NCBI GenBank assembly: GCA_903970165.1
Contig: CAJCHZ010000106.1
Location: 1-64,000, forward strand
Direction of reading: 5' to 3'
DNA from: Betaproteobacteria bacterium
Lineage (GTDB): Bacteria; Acidobacteriota; Terriglobia; Acidiferrales; UBA7541
DNA length: 64,000 bases
Shown: positions 50,509 through 60,939 of the stretch, in pieces
How positions within the stretch are numbered: the first letter of the stretch is position 1
How the letters are laid out: each line of letters starts with the position of its first letter
The notes under the pieces: generated by a model
The model's input: the letters and a program-made list of their open reading frames with translations, nothing else
Databases searched by the model: none
What the model was told of the DNA's origin: nothing
Made by a program: the position numbers and the translations under genes

Positions 50509-53500
50509 TCAGAATACAAATTTAGCGGCGATCTGAATTTGGCGTGCTACGTTACCAACTCCTGTTATCAAGCCAAAGGAGCTGTCGCCAAGTCCAGAGT
50601 CATAGTTGCCCAACCCTGGGTGGTTGAACGCGTTCAGAGCCTCCAAGCGCAACTGGAGATAACGGGTTCCGTCTTTGCTGAAGATCGGAAAATTCTTCAA
50701 CAGAGACAAATTCGTGTCCATTAGCCCAGGATTGCGAAATGGCGCATACACAAGGGGTAGATTTCCTAAGGTAAAGCTGAGAGGAGCGTTACTTCCCGTC
50801 GCAAAGGCACTGAGATTAAACGCTCCTTTCACCGGGACCGCCGGAGTCGCTCCAACCAGAGCATTCTTGCCGGTACCAGAGGGGTTGATAATGCTCGAAT
50901 AGGACGCTCCCGCCGCGAGACTCGAATATTGTTCGAAGATGGCTTCGGTGCTGTTGTTGTCATTTGTTGAAGGAAATGTAAATGTAATCGGTGTTCCTGA
51001 GTGCCAGGTCGTGAAACCCGAAATCGTCCAGCCACCAACAGCATAGTCAAGAACGGACCCTCCCAGGCCAGAAGGTGAGTTCATCCAATGACGTCCCCTC
51101 CCAAGTGGAAGTTGATAGTTGTAGAACGCGCTGACCCTATGCGTCTGATCTAACGGATCCAATCCATACGTGCTGGTGAATGGCAGGACGCTTTGTGGTA
51201 CTTTGCCTCCCACACCATAGCCTGCCACTGGACCTCCTGCGCCTGAAATTCCAGCGTCCGGGCCACCCACATCGTCCAGTAGTTTTGAAATCGTATAGTT
51301 CAGGGTGATCTCCAATCCGTCGCTGAATCGTTTCTGAAATCGTAGGTTGACAGCGTTGAAGTTGGAGGTTCCGAGATTGGATCCTGGCACTCCCAGGTAT
51401 CCGAAATAGGGGTATGGCGTCTCAAGCAACGCCAAGGGTATCTGCGGACCGAGCCCTGAACCTTGACCGTTGATGGGGCTCGCTACTTGCGTCGTGTAGG
51501 TCGAATAGTTCTGACCTGTGGGGCCGCCGGTGTAAAGGTTTGCCGGGAAAACGCTGGGGTTATACTTTGCGAGTAGATCACTACTGTGGTTACCCAGGTA
51601 TTGGGCCTCCACAAGCATGTTCCAAGGAAGTTGCCGCTGAATACCGAAACTCCAATCGTATTCAAGCGGCATATGGATGTGATTGGAAATCGCGCCAATC
51701 CCACTCGAATATTGTCCAGCATTTTCAGCATTGGCAGTAAGACTATTGGTCACAGGGGCAGTAACCTCAACAGTTGGGAACTGAATTGGCCCCTTAGCGA
51801 GCGTTTGCAACCCGTACTGCGGTGCGCCCAGGTTCCCGGGGTAGAAGGGCAAGCCCGGGTTATTAGGATCGGGTACCGGAGAGGAGGTCTGAAATGAGGA
51901 CGTGCTTGCATTGGTTGTAAACGTTGGCCCCGCGGTGTTGTCGTAAGCAGCTAGGTCGCCTGATGTTGGAAGATACAGCATCGCGAACGAACCTCGAACC
52001 ACGACCTTGGGCGTCACTTGATAGGCGGCTCCAAGTCGCGGAGCAAAGTTCCAAGGATGCCAATAGGAGGAATTTCGCGACGGATATTGCGGACTTCCTA
52101 CCACTTCGAAGGCTCCCTTGGGAAAGCCATTTGCCACCCAGGATGGCGTCGCAACATTGCTCGGATTCAAGCCAGCATTCACTAACGCCTGGTTAAAGTC
52201 GTACCCTGGACTTACCGCGAAATTCGAGGGCGCATCGGCATTCCAGATGATGAGTTTGTTGTTCTTTTCTGTGAGTGGGCTTTCTGTTTCCCAACGCAGA
52301 CCCAGGTTCAAAGTCAGTCGAGGTGTGACTTTAAAATCATCCTGGACGAAGGACGAGTAATAATTTTCCCGGTAATATCTCTGATTGGGTGATTGTACCT
52401 GCATCCAGGTATCAATACCCATCAGGAATTGACCGGTTGCGTTAGCCGCTGCTTGGCTGTTGTTAGCCCAATTGAGATTATTAGCGTTATTACTTGCAAC
52501 ATACTCTTGTGTGGCATTCCCATCGACGCTGAAGTAGTTGTTTTGCCCCTCATCTCGGAAATTGTCGTAGTATCTCCTCCCCTCGTACCCAAACTTAACG
52601 GAGTGACGCCCCAAAATTTTTGTAAGCGCAACCGAGTATTGAAAATTAGTTTGGTTATAGGTATTGAAGGAGTCGCCGTAAATCTGATATCCCCCGTTGC
52701 CGTAATTGTAGTCGGGCACGTTTCTCGGCTCGTCATCGAGCGTACTTATCGTCAGGATATTTGTGGAACTGCCAAGAAGCGCCCTGACATCCGGTGTAAA
52801 CGGAAAGCTCGCTAAATAAGCGGTAGCAGCAGGGTCTGTTGGCAGATACCACCCCGTCGTATATGGGCTGTAGTTGCCGCCGACTCTTGCTTCCAACGAA
52901 AGTGTCGGTGAAATTGCATAGTTATAACCGAAAACCATTCCGAAAGCCCCGGAAGCTGCGGTTTGATTCGTTTCGTTGAAACCATGCGGAAGAGCCGGGG
53001 TTGGCACGTTTGAGAACTCCCCAGCAGAAGCGTCAGAGAAATTGAAACGATTGTATCGAAAATAAATGTTTTGCTTTTGTGTCAACACCTGGTCCATGCG
53101 AACCGACCAAACGTCGTTTGATTTTGAATCTGGAATTCGGTAGACGAAGTTTCCTGCTTGCGAATATGGGACGACAGGATGGTGATTCGGGAGCGGCATT
53201 AAGCCGATGTACTTCTGAATCACGGGATCGAGGTATTGAGTCGGAATCAACGTTCCGTTGTTTGGCAGCAGATTCTCTCGCTCGAACCCCGGGCCATTCA
53301 GCCATGGCTGGCTGGCCATCTGCGCGGCAGTTGGAGTAACGAGGGTCGGATAAGAATTTGGTCCAAACGGGTCGTAAATCATGGGATAAGGAGTCGGGGT
53401 TCCCGAAAGGTACGTTCCATTTCCAATGTCCGATAAGTTTCCCATGCGCTCCTGCGCCGTCAATACGTAACCCTGAATTTGAGAACTGATTGAGTTCTGT

Positions 53501-54480
53501 CGAACTCCCTCATAATCGACGAACCAAAACGTTTTTTGACGCCCGTTATAAACCTTCGGGATAGCCAGTGGTCCACCAAGGGTGCCACCGAAATCGTCTT
53601 TGTGCCCGTGCCCTCTGGGAGCGCCTTGCCAGTCGTTCTGCCAGCTGTTCGCATTGAATTGATCTGCCTGGTAGTACATGAAAGCTTGGCCATGAATATC
53701 ATTCGTTCCAGACTTGGTGGTGATAGATACTGCGCCACCAGAAAGCCGGCCATATTCAGCGGAAATGCCGTTTGTGACAACCTTGAATTCCGAAACGTCG
53801 TCGTAGGCTGGAGTAGCATTGCTGATTACGTGACCAAAATTCTGACTGACCGATACTCCGTCAACTAGATAATCCGCACTGCTGGTCCGTCCTCCGTTAA
53901 TTCGCGTGTCAGCAGGGCCTGAATAAGGACCGCCTCCATTACCCGCCACCAAGTTCCAGCCGGCGCGTTGCCCTGAACCTTGGACATCTCCAGAAATTGA
54001 GAGCAGCAACAATGGATCACGATTAAAACCGCTATTGTTTGAAGGAAGGTTATCTATCATTCGCTGATCGATCACCTCGCCGGTCTCGGCGTCTTGCGTA
54101 CGCAGTTGCGGACTTTCTGTGGTGATTACCACCGTTTCCGATATCTGGCCGACCTGTAGCTTCAAATCCAAGGAGAGGCGATCCTCAACCTGCACGGTGA
54201 TTCCGTTGCGCAGCAGCGTCTTAAAATTAGGGACCACAACCGACAACTGGTAAACCCCCGGGCCCAAGGGCAGAGACTCAAAATAGCCGTCCTGGTTCGT
54301 GACTAAATTCGATGCAACGTTGGTCGCAGTACTTGTTACGGTGACTTTCGCACCCGGAACTACACCTCCAGATGGATCAGTCACTCTTCCTGTAATGATG
54401 CCAGTGCCGGATTGCGCAGCAGCCCAAGGGGCGCATGCCAGGATCAAAATCGAGAAATAGGCAGCCAACTTCAATCTCAT
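50509..54480 (-). CDS. TonB-dependent receptor, Oar-like
   Basis: About 1323 residues from ATG at 54480, which has GGAG 6 bases upstream and opens a signal peptide (LKLAAYFSILILACAPWAAAQ). Next come a carboxypeptidase-regulatory-like domain (GIITGRVTDPSGGVVPGAKVTVTSTATN, residues 25-110), a plug domain (NNSGFNRDPLLLLSISGDVQG, SADYLVDGVSVSQNFGH, VTNGISAEYGRLSGGAVSITTKSGTN) and a long outer-membrane beta barrel ending in a terminal Phe (AKFVF). This is the Oar-type receptor of Acidobacteriota, thought to import oligosaccharides or other large nutrients with TonB energy. It heads an operon with a TPR protein and a GH-A enzyme. Confidence 0.92.
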   Translation of the reverse strand: MRLKLAAYFSILILACAPWAAAQSGTGIITGRVTDPSGGVVPGAKVTVTSTATNVASNLVTNQDGYFESLPLGPGVYQLSVVVPNFKTLLRNGITVQVEDRLSLDLKLQVGQISETVVITTESPQLRTQDAETGEVIDQRMIDNLPSNNSGFNRDPLLLLSISGDVQGSGQRAGWNLVAGNGGGPYSGPADTRINGGRTSSADYLVDGVSVSQNFGHVISNATPAYDDVSEFKVVTNGISAEYGRLSGGAVSITTKSGTNDIHGQAFMYYQADQFNANSWQNDWQGAPRGHGHKDDFGGTLGGPLAIPKVYNGRQKTFWFVDYEGVRQNSISSQIQGYVLTAQERMGNLSDIGNGTYLSGTPTPYPMIYDPFGPNSYPTLVTPTAAQMASQPWLNGPGFERENLLPNNGTLIPTQYLDPVIQKYIGLMPLPNHHPVVPYSQAGNFVYRIPDSKSNDVWSVRMDQVLTQKQNIYFRYNRFNFSDASAGEFSNVPTPALPHGFNETNQTAASGAFGMVFGYNYAISPTLSLEARVGGNYSPYTTGWYLPTDPAATAYLASFPFTPDVRALLGSSTNILTISTLDDEPRNVPDYNYGNGGYQIYGDSFNTYNQTNFQYSVALTKILGRHSVKFGYEGRRYYDNFRDEGQNNYFSVDGNATQEYVASNNANNLNWANNSQAAANATGQFLMGIDTWMQVQSPNQRYYRENYYSSFVQDDFKVTPRLTLNLGLRWETESPLTEKNNKLIIWNADAPSNFAVSPGYDFNQALVNAGLNPSNVATPSWVANGFPKGAFEVVGSPQYPSRNSSYWHPWNFAPRLGAAYQVTPKVVVRGSFAMLYLPTSGDLAAYDNTAGPTFTTNASTSSFQTSSPVPDPNNPGLPFYPGNLGAPQYGLQTLAKGPIQFPTVEVTAPVTNSLTANAENAGQYSSGIGAISNHIHMPLEYDWSFGIQRQLPWNMLVEAQYLGNHSSDLLAKYNPSVFPANLYTGGPTGQNYSTYTTQVASPINGQGSGLGPQIPLALLETPYPYFGYLGVPGSNLGTSNFNAVNLRFQKRFSDGLEITLNYTISKLLDDVGGPDAGISGAGGPVAGYGVGGKVPQSVLPFTSTYGLDPLDQTHRVSAFYNYQLPLGRGRHWMNSPSGLGGSVLDYAVGGWTISGFTTWHSGTPITFTFPSTNDNNSTEAIFEQYSSLAAGASYSSIINPSGTGKNALVGATPAVPVKGAFNLSAFATGSNAPLSFTLGNLPLVYAPFRNPGLMDTNLSLLKNFPIFSKDGTRYLQLRLEALNAFNHPGLGNYDSGLGDSSFGLITGVGNVARQIQIAAKFVF

Positions 54481-54921
54481 AATGCTCCTTCGCCGCAATT
54501 CCCGCACCCAGGAACTGCCATCATGTCTGTATGATCCACTCAACCAGAGTATGTACAGGAAGCGTAACCCCACATTTGCGCCCATACTAAGATTTGCAGA
54601 AATCCTAGTCTGTAAGAATTCGGAAGAAAATCTCTGACAAAAGTATCTCTAATTAGCGATGCTCTTCTGGTTTTCGTTTGAAATGCGCGGATTTCGTGAT
54701 CATCCACTTAATCGCCCAATCATGAATGAGGGTTTGTTGAATGCCCAAGTCATTTCCCGAATAGCTCGTCTCAGACCTTTTGCAGTCTGCGTACTTTGGC
54801 GATTTTCTAGGAATGCAGAGGGATATCTTTACAGAACCATTAAACTGCTTGGCGTAGGATTTCTTCTTTTGGAGTGTGCCAGATCAGCCGCGGCCCGACG
54901 CACCTTAACTTCGGAGTAAGA
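54481..54921. other. Upstream region of the TonB receptor operon
   Basis: About 440 bases between the divergent receptor gene and the glycosidase fragment. It includes the receptor 5' region. I see no gene with family resemblance and no clear promoter. Confidence 0.35.
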
Positions 54922-55344
54922 ATGGCCTATTCCTTCTCCTTCGTTACTTCGGACACGCATTTCGCCGATGTTCCTCGAGGTTCCCTGCTCAAACTTGCCA
55001 CTCTGGGTTTCGTTCTGGAGGACGACCCAGTCTTCGCTCGTACCTACAATTGGCTGCACTCCCCCAATCACAAATATTCTTATAGCAATGCACCTTGCGG
55101 ACTCCCCGGTAGCTATCGACTTCCTTTCACAACCGTGTGGAGTGTTGCCGATCATCTGGCATTGATCCGGGGAAGATCGCAGGCGCTAAAAGTGCTTCGT
55201 GCCAGCAAATGGGATGGCGGTATCATCACCGAAGGGGTGGACCCCAAATCAGCCGCCATGGATTATGCTGGCCGCGCGTTTGCCACTGCTGCCGGCTATC
55301 TTGCTCGCGCCATTTGCGAGGCGTACTGCCAGCCGCAAAACTAG
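54922..55344 (+). pseudogene. C-terminal fragment of an (alpha/alpha)6 glycosidase-like protein
   Basis: 140 residues from an ATG with CGGAG upstream. The segment LGFVLEDDPVFARTYNWLHSP, GLPGSYRLPFTTVWSVADHLAL and AGRAFATAAGYLARAICEAYC resembles the last helices of an alpha-toroid glycosidase such as GH125, but the catalytic N-terminal part is absent from the preceding 440 bases. It ends 11 bases before the ATG of the GH39-like gene. It is either a translated remnant or a small protein that reused a start; the family call is tentative. Confidence 0.45.
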
Positions 55345-55355
55345 GAGAGCGTTGC

Positions 55356-57032
55356 ATGCGACGTCGCGATTTTTTAAGTGCCACTGCCCTGGCGGTTCCC
55401 GTTTTCCGCATGCCTGCCGTATTTCGTGCTGCGGCGAGCATTTCAGTGGGCACCGATTCACAGCCGCGCCTCAACGTCGATGTCGATATCACCGCGGCGG
55501 GCCATGCCATCGATCGTTATTGGACTCGTTGTGTCGGCGCTGGCCGGGCCAACGAAGGTTTGCGCTCCAATTGGATTGAGCAGCTAAAACTGTGCGCCGA
55601 AAAATGTGGTTTCCAGTACGTACGCTTTCATGGCTTGTTTCACGACGACATGTTTGTTTATCGCGAGGAAAACGGCCGCCCGATTTACGACTGGCAATAC
55701 ATTGACGAACTTTATGACCGCATGCTCGCGATCGACGTTCGACCTTTTGTCGAACTTACATTTTTCCCCAAAGACATCGCACACGATGAAGGAACATTTG
55801 GATGGTGGCGCGGCCATGGCACTCCGCCAAAAGACTTCACCCGCTGGGCGGAGATTGTTGGCAATTTCGTGAAACATTGCCAGTCACGCTATGGCCAGGA
55901 TGAAGTCCGTAAATGGTACTTCGAGGCCTGGAATGAACCGAACCTCCAAGGCTTCTGGAAAGGCACGCAGCAGCAATTTTTCGAAATGTACAAGGCTGTT
56001 GCCAAGGCCATCAAGCAGGTCGATCCGCAGCTTCGTGTCGGCGGCCCCTCCACCAGCAGTTTCCATCCCGACGAAGCAACCTATCAAAGTCTCTCTCTAA
56101 AAAAGGATATTTCCGCTAAGGATTATATTGGGGTAGAAAGCAAAGGCCCTTGGATCGTAGACTTCCTCGCTTACTGCGAAAAAGAAAATCTTCCTGTAGA
56201 CTTCGTGGCGGCTCATCCATATCCAACCAGTTATCCCATCGATTCGGCGGGCAATCATCTTGAAGTTAGCCGCCCTGTCAGTTCGACCAAAGAAGATATT
56301 TTGTGGCTGCGCAAGGCGATGTCGAAAACGCGTTACGCTAACGCGGAAATTCATCTTACAGAATGGAGTTCGAGCCCCTCACTTAGTGATTTTGAGCATG
56401 ACTTCCCGCAAGAAGCTGCCTACATCGTCAAAGTTAATCTTGACTGCCTCGGTCTTGCTCAGTCGCTTTCTTACTGGACTTTTACGGATTTAATCGAGGA
56501 AAACGGCGACGCGCCGACTATTTTCAGCGGAGGATTTGGCCTCGTCAATTTCCAGGGAATTATGAAGCCCTCATTCCATGCCTATCGCCTGCTAAATCTT
56601 CTCGGAAATGAAGAACTCCACCGTGAGAATGGATGCATAGTTACAAGAAACGAGGCGGACGGCCAGGTTGCGGCGCTGCTCTACAATTACCCGCCCGAAG
56701 TTCTTGCCGCTCCCCCGCTTTCCATTGGTAATCCGAGGATTGCCGAGCAGACTCTTGTCATGGGAAGTGATAGAACTGTCGATCTGCGCCTTCGCGGGCT
56801 CTCACCAGCCAAGTTATACATTATTGAAACTCTCGACGCTCACCATGGCTTCGCCTACCGCGACTGGCAGGCGATGGATTCACCTGAACCTCCCACCAGG
56901 GAGCAAACCGCCGAGTTAAAGAAAAAAGCGATGGCCACCAAGAAGGAGCCACGCAAAGTCGATAGCGAGGGCGTACTTCGTTGGACTGGCGATATTCCCG
57001 CATGGGCGGTCATTGCGATTTATCCGGGATGA
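55356..57032 (+). CDS. GH39-like glycoside hydrolase, exported
   Basis: 558 residues from ATG at 55356, which has AGGAGAG upstream and opens a Tat-like signal (RRRDFLSATALAVPVF). A clan GH-A TIM barrel follows, with acid/base Glu194 in YFEAWNEPNLQGF and nucleophile Glu336 in EIHLTEWSSS. FVAAHPYPTSYP and FVELTFFPKD are typical of GH39 beta-xylosidases and related enzymes. The C-terminal beta domain ends DIPAWAVIAIYPG. It is first in a plus-strand row with a GH36-like enzyme, a pectate-lyase-like protein and a sugar transporter. Specificity is not readable from sequence. Confidence 0.88.
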   Translation: MRRRDFLSATALAVPVFRMPAVFRAAASISVGTDSQPRLNVDVDITAAGHAIDRYWTRCVGAGRANEGLRSNWIEQLKLCAEKCGFQYVRFHGLFHDDMFVYREENGRPIYDWQYIDELYDRMLAIDVRPFVELTFFPKDIAHDEGTFGWWRGHGTPPKDFTRWAEIVGNFVKHCQSRYGQDEVRKWYFEAWNEPNLQGFWKGTQQQFFEMYKAVAKAIKQVDPQLRVGGPSTSSFHPDEATYQSLSLKKDISAKDYIGVESKGPWIVDFLAYCEKENLPVDFVAAHPYPTSYPIDSAGNHLEVSRPVSSTKEDILWLRKAMSKTRYANAEIHLTEWSSSPSLSDFEHDFPQEAAYIVKVNLDCLGLAQSLSYWTFTDLIEENGDAPTIFSGGFGLVNFQGIMKPSFHAYRLLNLLGNEELHRENGCIVTRNEADGQVAALLYNYPPEVLAAPPLSIGNPRIAEQTLVMGSDRTVDLRLRGLSPAKLYIIETLDAHHGFAYRDWQAMDSPEPPTREQTAELKKKAMATKKEPRKVDSEGVLRWTGDIPAWAVIAIYPG

Positions 57033-57069
57033 CTTTAGTTTCTTTCGCGCTGAGATCGATGGAGCAAGA

Positions 57070-59442
57070 ATGAAATTTCATTGGGGGTGTTGGCTGTCAC
57101 TGGTAATTGCTTCTCCATGTTTTGCGCAACATTCAGCGCCAGTTCAGATAACCAGCAATTCATGGACGGTGGTAGCAGACTCCGTTCATTCCACGATTCA
57201 AATTTTATTCCAGCCGCTGGACGCGCTTGTGCGGAATGTCCGTTTGGGCTTGAAAAGCGATTCTCAGGTGAAGATTGTGGATGGTTGGACCGCCGAACGG
57301 GTTGCTCCAGACCAACTGAATATCCACACCTCCAATCCCGAGTCTGGCTGGACAATCGTGGCCTTACCTGACGGATTGAGAATTTCCTGCACTCATGTCA
57401 ACGCGGTCGTCATTGGAGACGTTCCCGTCTCTCCAAGACGCTTCGTCGCTCGTTTGCTTGATCCCCAGGGAACGCCCGTAAGTTGGGTAGGTACCAAAGA
57501 GGTGAAGGAAACCTACGGGGCTGCTGAAGTGCGCAACCCATCCTTTCTTCCCAGGGAAAATCCAGAGGTTATGTATTTTGCGCTGGGACAAATTGCATCT
57601 CCGTTGTTTCACAGCCTTTTCGATCAGCAAAGCGACACGGCAATCGATTTCCCCCTCGGCACAGTTCTAGCAAAGAAAGCGGCAGCCGATGGAATGTTTA
57701 GTCTAAGCATGCCTGTGCTCGGCAATGCGATGATCCGCATCACAACTGACTATTACACTAAGACGCTTCGTCTTCCCTTTTATGTTCCATTTGACGATTC
57801 CTATTTCAATTCGGCACCGATGGTTTGGTCGAGTTGGACAAGCTATTACGAAGACGTGACCGAAAAAGATTTGGTCAGCAACACTGACTGGATTGCGAAA
57901 AATCTGAAGCCCTATGGATTTCAGTACGTCGAACTGGACGACGGTTACGATCGCCAGGCGAACGGGCAACACAATTGGATCGAAGGCTGGAATCGCACCA
58001 AGTTCCCGAACGGACCGGAGTGGCTGACCGCCTATATTAAGGATAAAGGTTTGCAAGCGGGCATTTGGCTCGTCCCAAATGCATATGCCGGCGCCCTCGA
58101 CACCCACCCAGACTGGTACCTTCACTACAAGACCGGCAAGGTCGTTCTTGACTACAATACTCCAACGCTCGATTCCACCAATCCCGAAGTACTCGATTTC
58201 GTTCAGAAACTGTTTACGACTTTCGATGATTGGGGCTTCACTTACTACAAATTTGATGGCGAACATGCCTTACCCAAGATCGTGCCGAATATCGATCAGG
58301 CAAAGATATATGATCGTTCCATTGATCCCACGCTTGCTTATCGCAATAGGCTGCAACGAATTCGCACTACGATTGGCCCGAAACGGTTCATCGAAGTATG
58401 CCCGGCGGGCTCTCCCCTCGATGGAATCGGCTACATCAGTTCGTATTTCAACGGTCACGATCTTTACGACAATTGGCATGGCATGTATTCGTTGTTCGGG
58501 TCGATCAACGGCAACGCGTTCTTAAATCACGTCGTGGTCTACGTAATGCCCGGGGAGGGAATGTCCGTAGGCCCGCGCATCAGCGTCGAAGAAGCGGAGC
58601 AGAAGCGTTCTCCGGCAGTTCTTGATACCGAAAAGCAACGTGAATTTCCACTGACCGGCTTTGGAGTGAATGATGCTGAAGCTCGCACGGTTCTTACTCA
58701 CGTTGCTTTAACCGGTGTGGCCTATGCACTCGCAAGTGTGATGCCCGAACTTTCAGCCGACCGGATAAAAATGCTGCAGATGACCTTGCCTACGCGTCCT
58801 ATTGTTCCTATTGACTTGTTTAGTCGTGGGTCTGATGTTGAGTGGGATACGTTCAAACACATGCAGTCGAAATACTACATCCATAATTTCCCGGAAATCT
58901 TGGATTTAAAAGTGAGTACAAACGTTGACGACTACGACGTTGTGGCAGTCACGAATTGGCGCGATCAACCTTTATCAGAACGAGTTCCGTTCTCTGTGAA
59001 GCTTGGCCTCAACACGGATGACACGTTTCTTGCTTTTGATTTTTGGAATCAGGAATTTCTAGGCACTCTCCATAGATATGTCGATCTCAAAGTCGATCCT
59101 CACGATACTCGCGTTTTGTTATTGCGTAAAATGCTGGGGCGCCCCCAAATAATAGGATCTTCCCGGCACATCACCGGCGAATTCTCTCTTTCGGGAGTAT
59201 CTTGGGACAGTGCGGGGGATTCATTGCAGGGAACTTCTGAAATCGTTCCAGGCGACCCGTATTCCATGTTGGTCTTTATACCGGTTGGTTTTCAATTTGT
59301 GAAAGCACACGAGGATAGGGGCCGAGATGACATCGCGATTATTCAAACTTCGCTGAATGGGAATGTGCTTAAACTGACTCTAATTTCCGCGCAACCGCAT
59401 ATTCATTGGAAAATTGAATTCGCAAAGACAGCCATGAATTGA
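57070..59442 (+). CDS. GH36-like (clan GH-D) alpha-galactosidase-type enzyme, secreted
   Basis: About 790 residues from ATG at 57070, with GGAG 5 bases upstream and a signal peptide ending SPCFAQ. An N-terminal beta-sandwich covers residues 25-250. The TIM barrel then shows YVELDDGYDRQANGQHNWI, LQAGIWLVPNAYAG and candidate nucleophile Asp near residue 395 in YYKFDGEH, with an Asp in NGHDLYDNW as a possible acid/base. The C-terminal beta domain completes the fold. GH36 enzymes act on alpha-galactosides and related alpha-linked sugars. The start lies 37 bases after the stop of the GH39-like gene, so the two are cotranscribed. Confidence 0.85.
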   Translation: MKFHWGCWLSLVIASPCFAQHSAPVQITSNSWTVVADSVHSTIQILFQPLDALVRNVRLGLKSDSQVKIVDGWTAERVAPDQLNIHTSNPESGWTIVALPDGLRISCTHVNAVVIGDVPVSPRRFVARLLDPQGTPVSWVGTKEVKETYGAAEVRNPSFLPRENPEVMYFALGQIASPLFHSLFDQQSDTAIDFPLGTVLAKKAAADGMFSLSMPVLGNAMIRITTDYYTKTLRLPFYVPFDDSYFNSAPMVWSSWTSYYEDVTEKDLVSNTDWIAKNLKPYGFQYVELDDGYDRQANGQHNWIEGWNRTKFPNGPEWLTAYIKDKGLQAGIWLVPNAYAGALDTHPDWYLHYKTGKVVLDYNTPTLDSTNPEVLDFVQKLFTTFDDWGFTYYKFDGEHALPKIVPNIDQAKIYDRSIDPTLAYRNRLQRIRTTIGPKRFIEVCPAGSPLDGIGYISSYFNGHDLYDNWHGMYSLFGSINGNAFLNHVVVYVMPGEGMSVGPRISVEEAEQKRSPAVLDTEKQREFPLTGFGVNDAEARTVLTHVALTGVAYALASVMPELSADRIKMLQMTLPTRPIVPIDLFSRGSDVEWDTFKHMQSKYYIHNFPEILDLKVSTNVDDYDVVAVTNWRDQPLSERVPFSVKLGLNTDDTFLAFDFWNQEFLGTLHRYVDLKVDPHDTRVLLLRKMLGRPQIIGSSRHITGEFSLSGVSWDSAGDSLQGTSEIVPGDPYSMLVFIPVGFQFVKAHEDRGRDDIAIIQTSLNGNVLKLTLISAQPHIHWKIEFAKTAMN

Positions 59443-59463
59443 ACAGCCGAGGAATCCCTGCAT

Positions 59464-60897
59464 ATGATCTTCCTACAACCCCGAAAGCGCTTTGTCTCTA
59501 AAGGGCTGCATTCATTCTTGCGTTTCTTTCCGCTGGCCGCAGTCTACTTCTTGACTGCGTCAACCTGCCCCCTTCTCGCGCAATCCGCAGATAACTCCCT
59601 TACGATGAAGGACGGCCTTTACAACATTCGAAAGTTTGGCGCACTTCCCGATGGACGCACCGACAACACCGCCGCAATTCAAAACGCCATTGACTCAGCC
59701 AGCGAAAATGGCGGTGGCGTGGTCCTGGTTCCCGTAGGTCGCTGGCTTTGCGCCGGCCATCTTGTGCTTAAGAAGGGCACGCATTTATCGGGAATGAACC
59801 AGGCTCCTCTTTCCTGGGAGCCCGTCACCGGCTCCATCCTATTAGCGACCGAAGGACGAGATCACGAAGACCAGTCAGCTTTCATCTCCATGCGTAGCTC
59901 CACTTCTGTCAGTGGCATTACCATTTATTATCCCGAACAGACGGTCGACAACATCCGCCAGTATCCCTGGACAATTCAAATCAATTCTGACCCGGGAATA
60001 AGAAATGACGTCGCCTTCGACACGACCATCTCCGATATGACTCTCATCAACAGTTACAACGGTATCCGCACCGGACCGAACGAAAACGGTCGCCACCGTA
60101 TCATGGGTGTTCACGGATGCGTTTTGCGCCGGGGGATTTTCGTGGATTGGACTGGGGATATTGGACGCATTGAGAACGTACAGTTTCACTCGCATTTCTG
60201 GGCCAGCGATGCATTTCATGGCGATTGGTCAAAGACTTTTGCATTCATGCAACAGAACCTCGAAGCCTTCGTTTTTGGAAGAACCGACTGGGAATATGTC
60301 ACAAACACATTTGTTTTTCCGGCGAAGGTCGGTTACCACTTTATTGAAACTTCAAATGGCGCCTGCAACGGCCAGTTTTCTGGAATCGGCGCCGACGCCA
60401 CCGATATCGCCGTGTTGGTCGACGCAATCCAGCCGATGGGCTTGCTGATCACCAATGGAGAATTCAACAGCCACCTGATCAAAACCAGCATTCAAATTGT
60501 CATTTCAAAGACAGCGCGCGGCAACGTTCGCTTCGTAAATTGCGGTTTCTGGGGCCCAGTCGAACACAATGCCCTGCTTCAGGGCGACGGTTTTACCTCT
60601 TTTTCGGATTGCTATTTTAGCAACGACAATGACACACACCAGCAGGCTTCCATACTCGTGGAAGCCGGCAAAGTTCAGATCCAGAACTGCACCTTCGACG
60701 CGGCATCGGCAAAACATGAAGGCGGCCATCCCCTCGCCGAGGCCGAGAAACTTCGCGAACCTCCCAGTATTCATCTCAGTTCTGGAGTTCGTAGTGCCAT
60801 CATTCGGGGCAACAATGGATTCGCCGGCGTAAAAATCGACAACGAGATTGGAAAGCGCGCCATTATCAACGATAACGAACCATTTCAGCGTAAGTAG
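59464..60897 (+). CDS. Secreted right-handed beta-helix protein (pectate-lyase-3 superfamily)
   Basis: 477 residues with a signal peptide (about 18-39, ending LLAQ). It opens with the Pectate_lyase_3/GH28-like signature YNIRKFGALPDGRTDNTAAIQNAIDSA and GGGVVLVPVGRWLCAGHLVL. Repeated short strands typical of a parallel beta-helix follow (ISDMTLINSYNGIRTG, GNVRFVNCGFWGP, KVQIQNCTFDAAS). Classic polygalacturonase motifs (NTD, G-H-G) are not obvious, so it may be a lyase, an epimerase-like protein or a binder. It starts 21 bases after the GH36-like gene, in the same operon. Confidence 0.8.
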   Translation: MIFLQPRKRFVSKGLHSFLRFFPLAAVYFLTASTCPLLAQSADNSLTMKDGLYNIRKFGALPDGRTDNTAAIQNAIDSASENGGGVVLVPVGRWLCAGHLVLKKGTHLSGMNQAPLSWEPVTGSILLATEGRDHEDQSAFISMRSSTSVSGITIYYPEQTVDNIRQYPWTIQINSDPGIRNDVAFDTTISDMTLINSYNGIRTGPNENGRHRIMGVHGCVLRRGIFVDWTGDIGRIENVQFHSHFWASDAFHGDWSKTFAFMQQNLEAFVFGRTDWEYVTNTFVFPAKVGYHFIETSNGACNGQFSGIGADATDIAVLVDAIQPMGLLITNGEFNSHLIKTSIQIVISKTARGNVRFVNCGFWGPVEHNALLQGDGFTSFSDCYFSNDNDTHQQASILVEAGKVQIQNCTFDAASAKHEGGHPLAEAEKLREPPSIHLSSGVRSAIIRGNNGFAGVKIDNEIGKRAIINDNEPFQRK

Positions 60898-60939
60898 CAA
60901 TACTTTTAATTGGAATCAGGCGACTATCAGGGTGAACGA

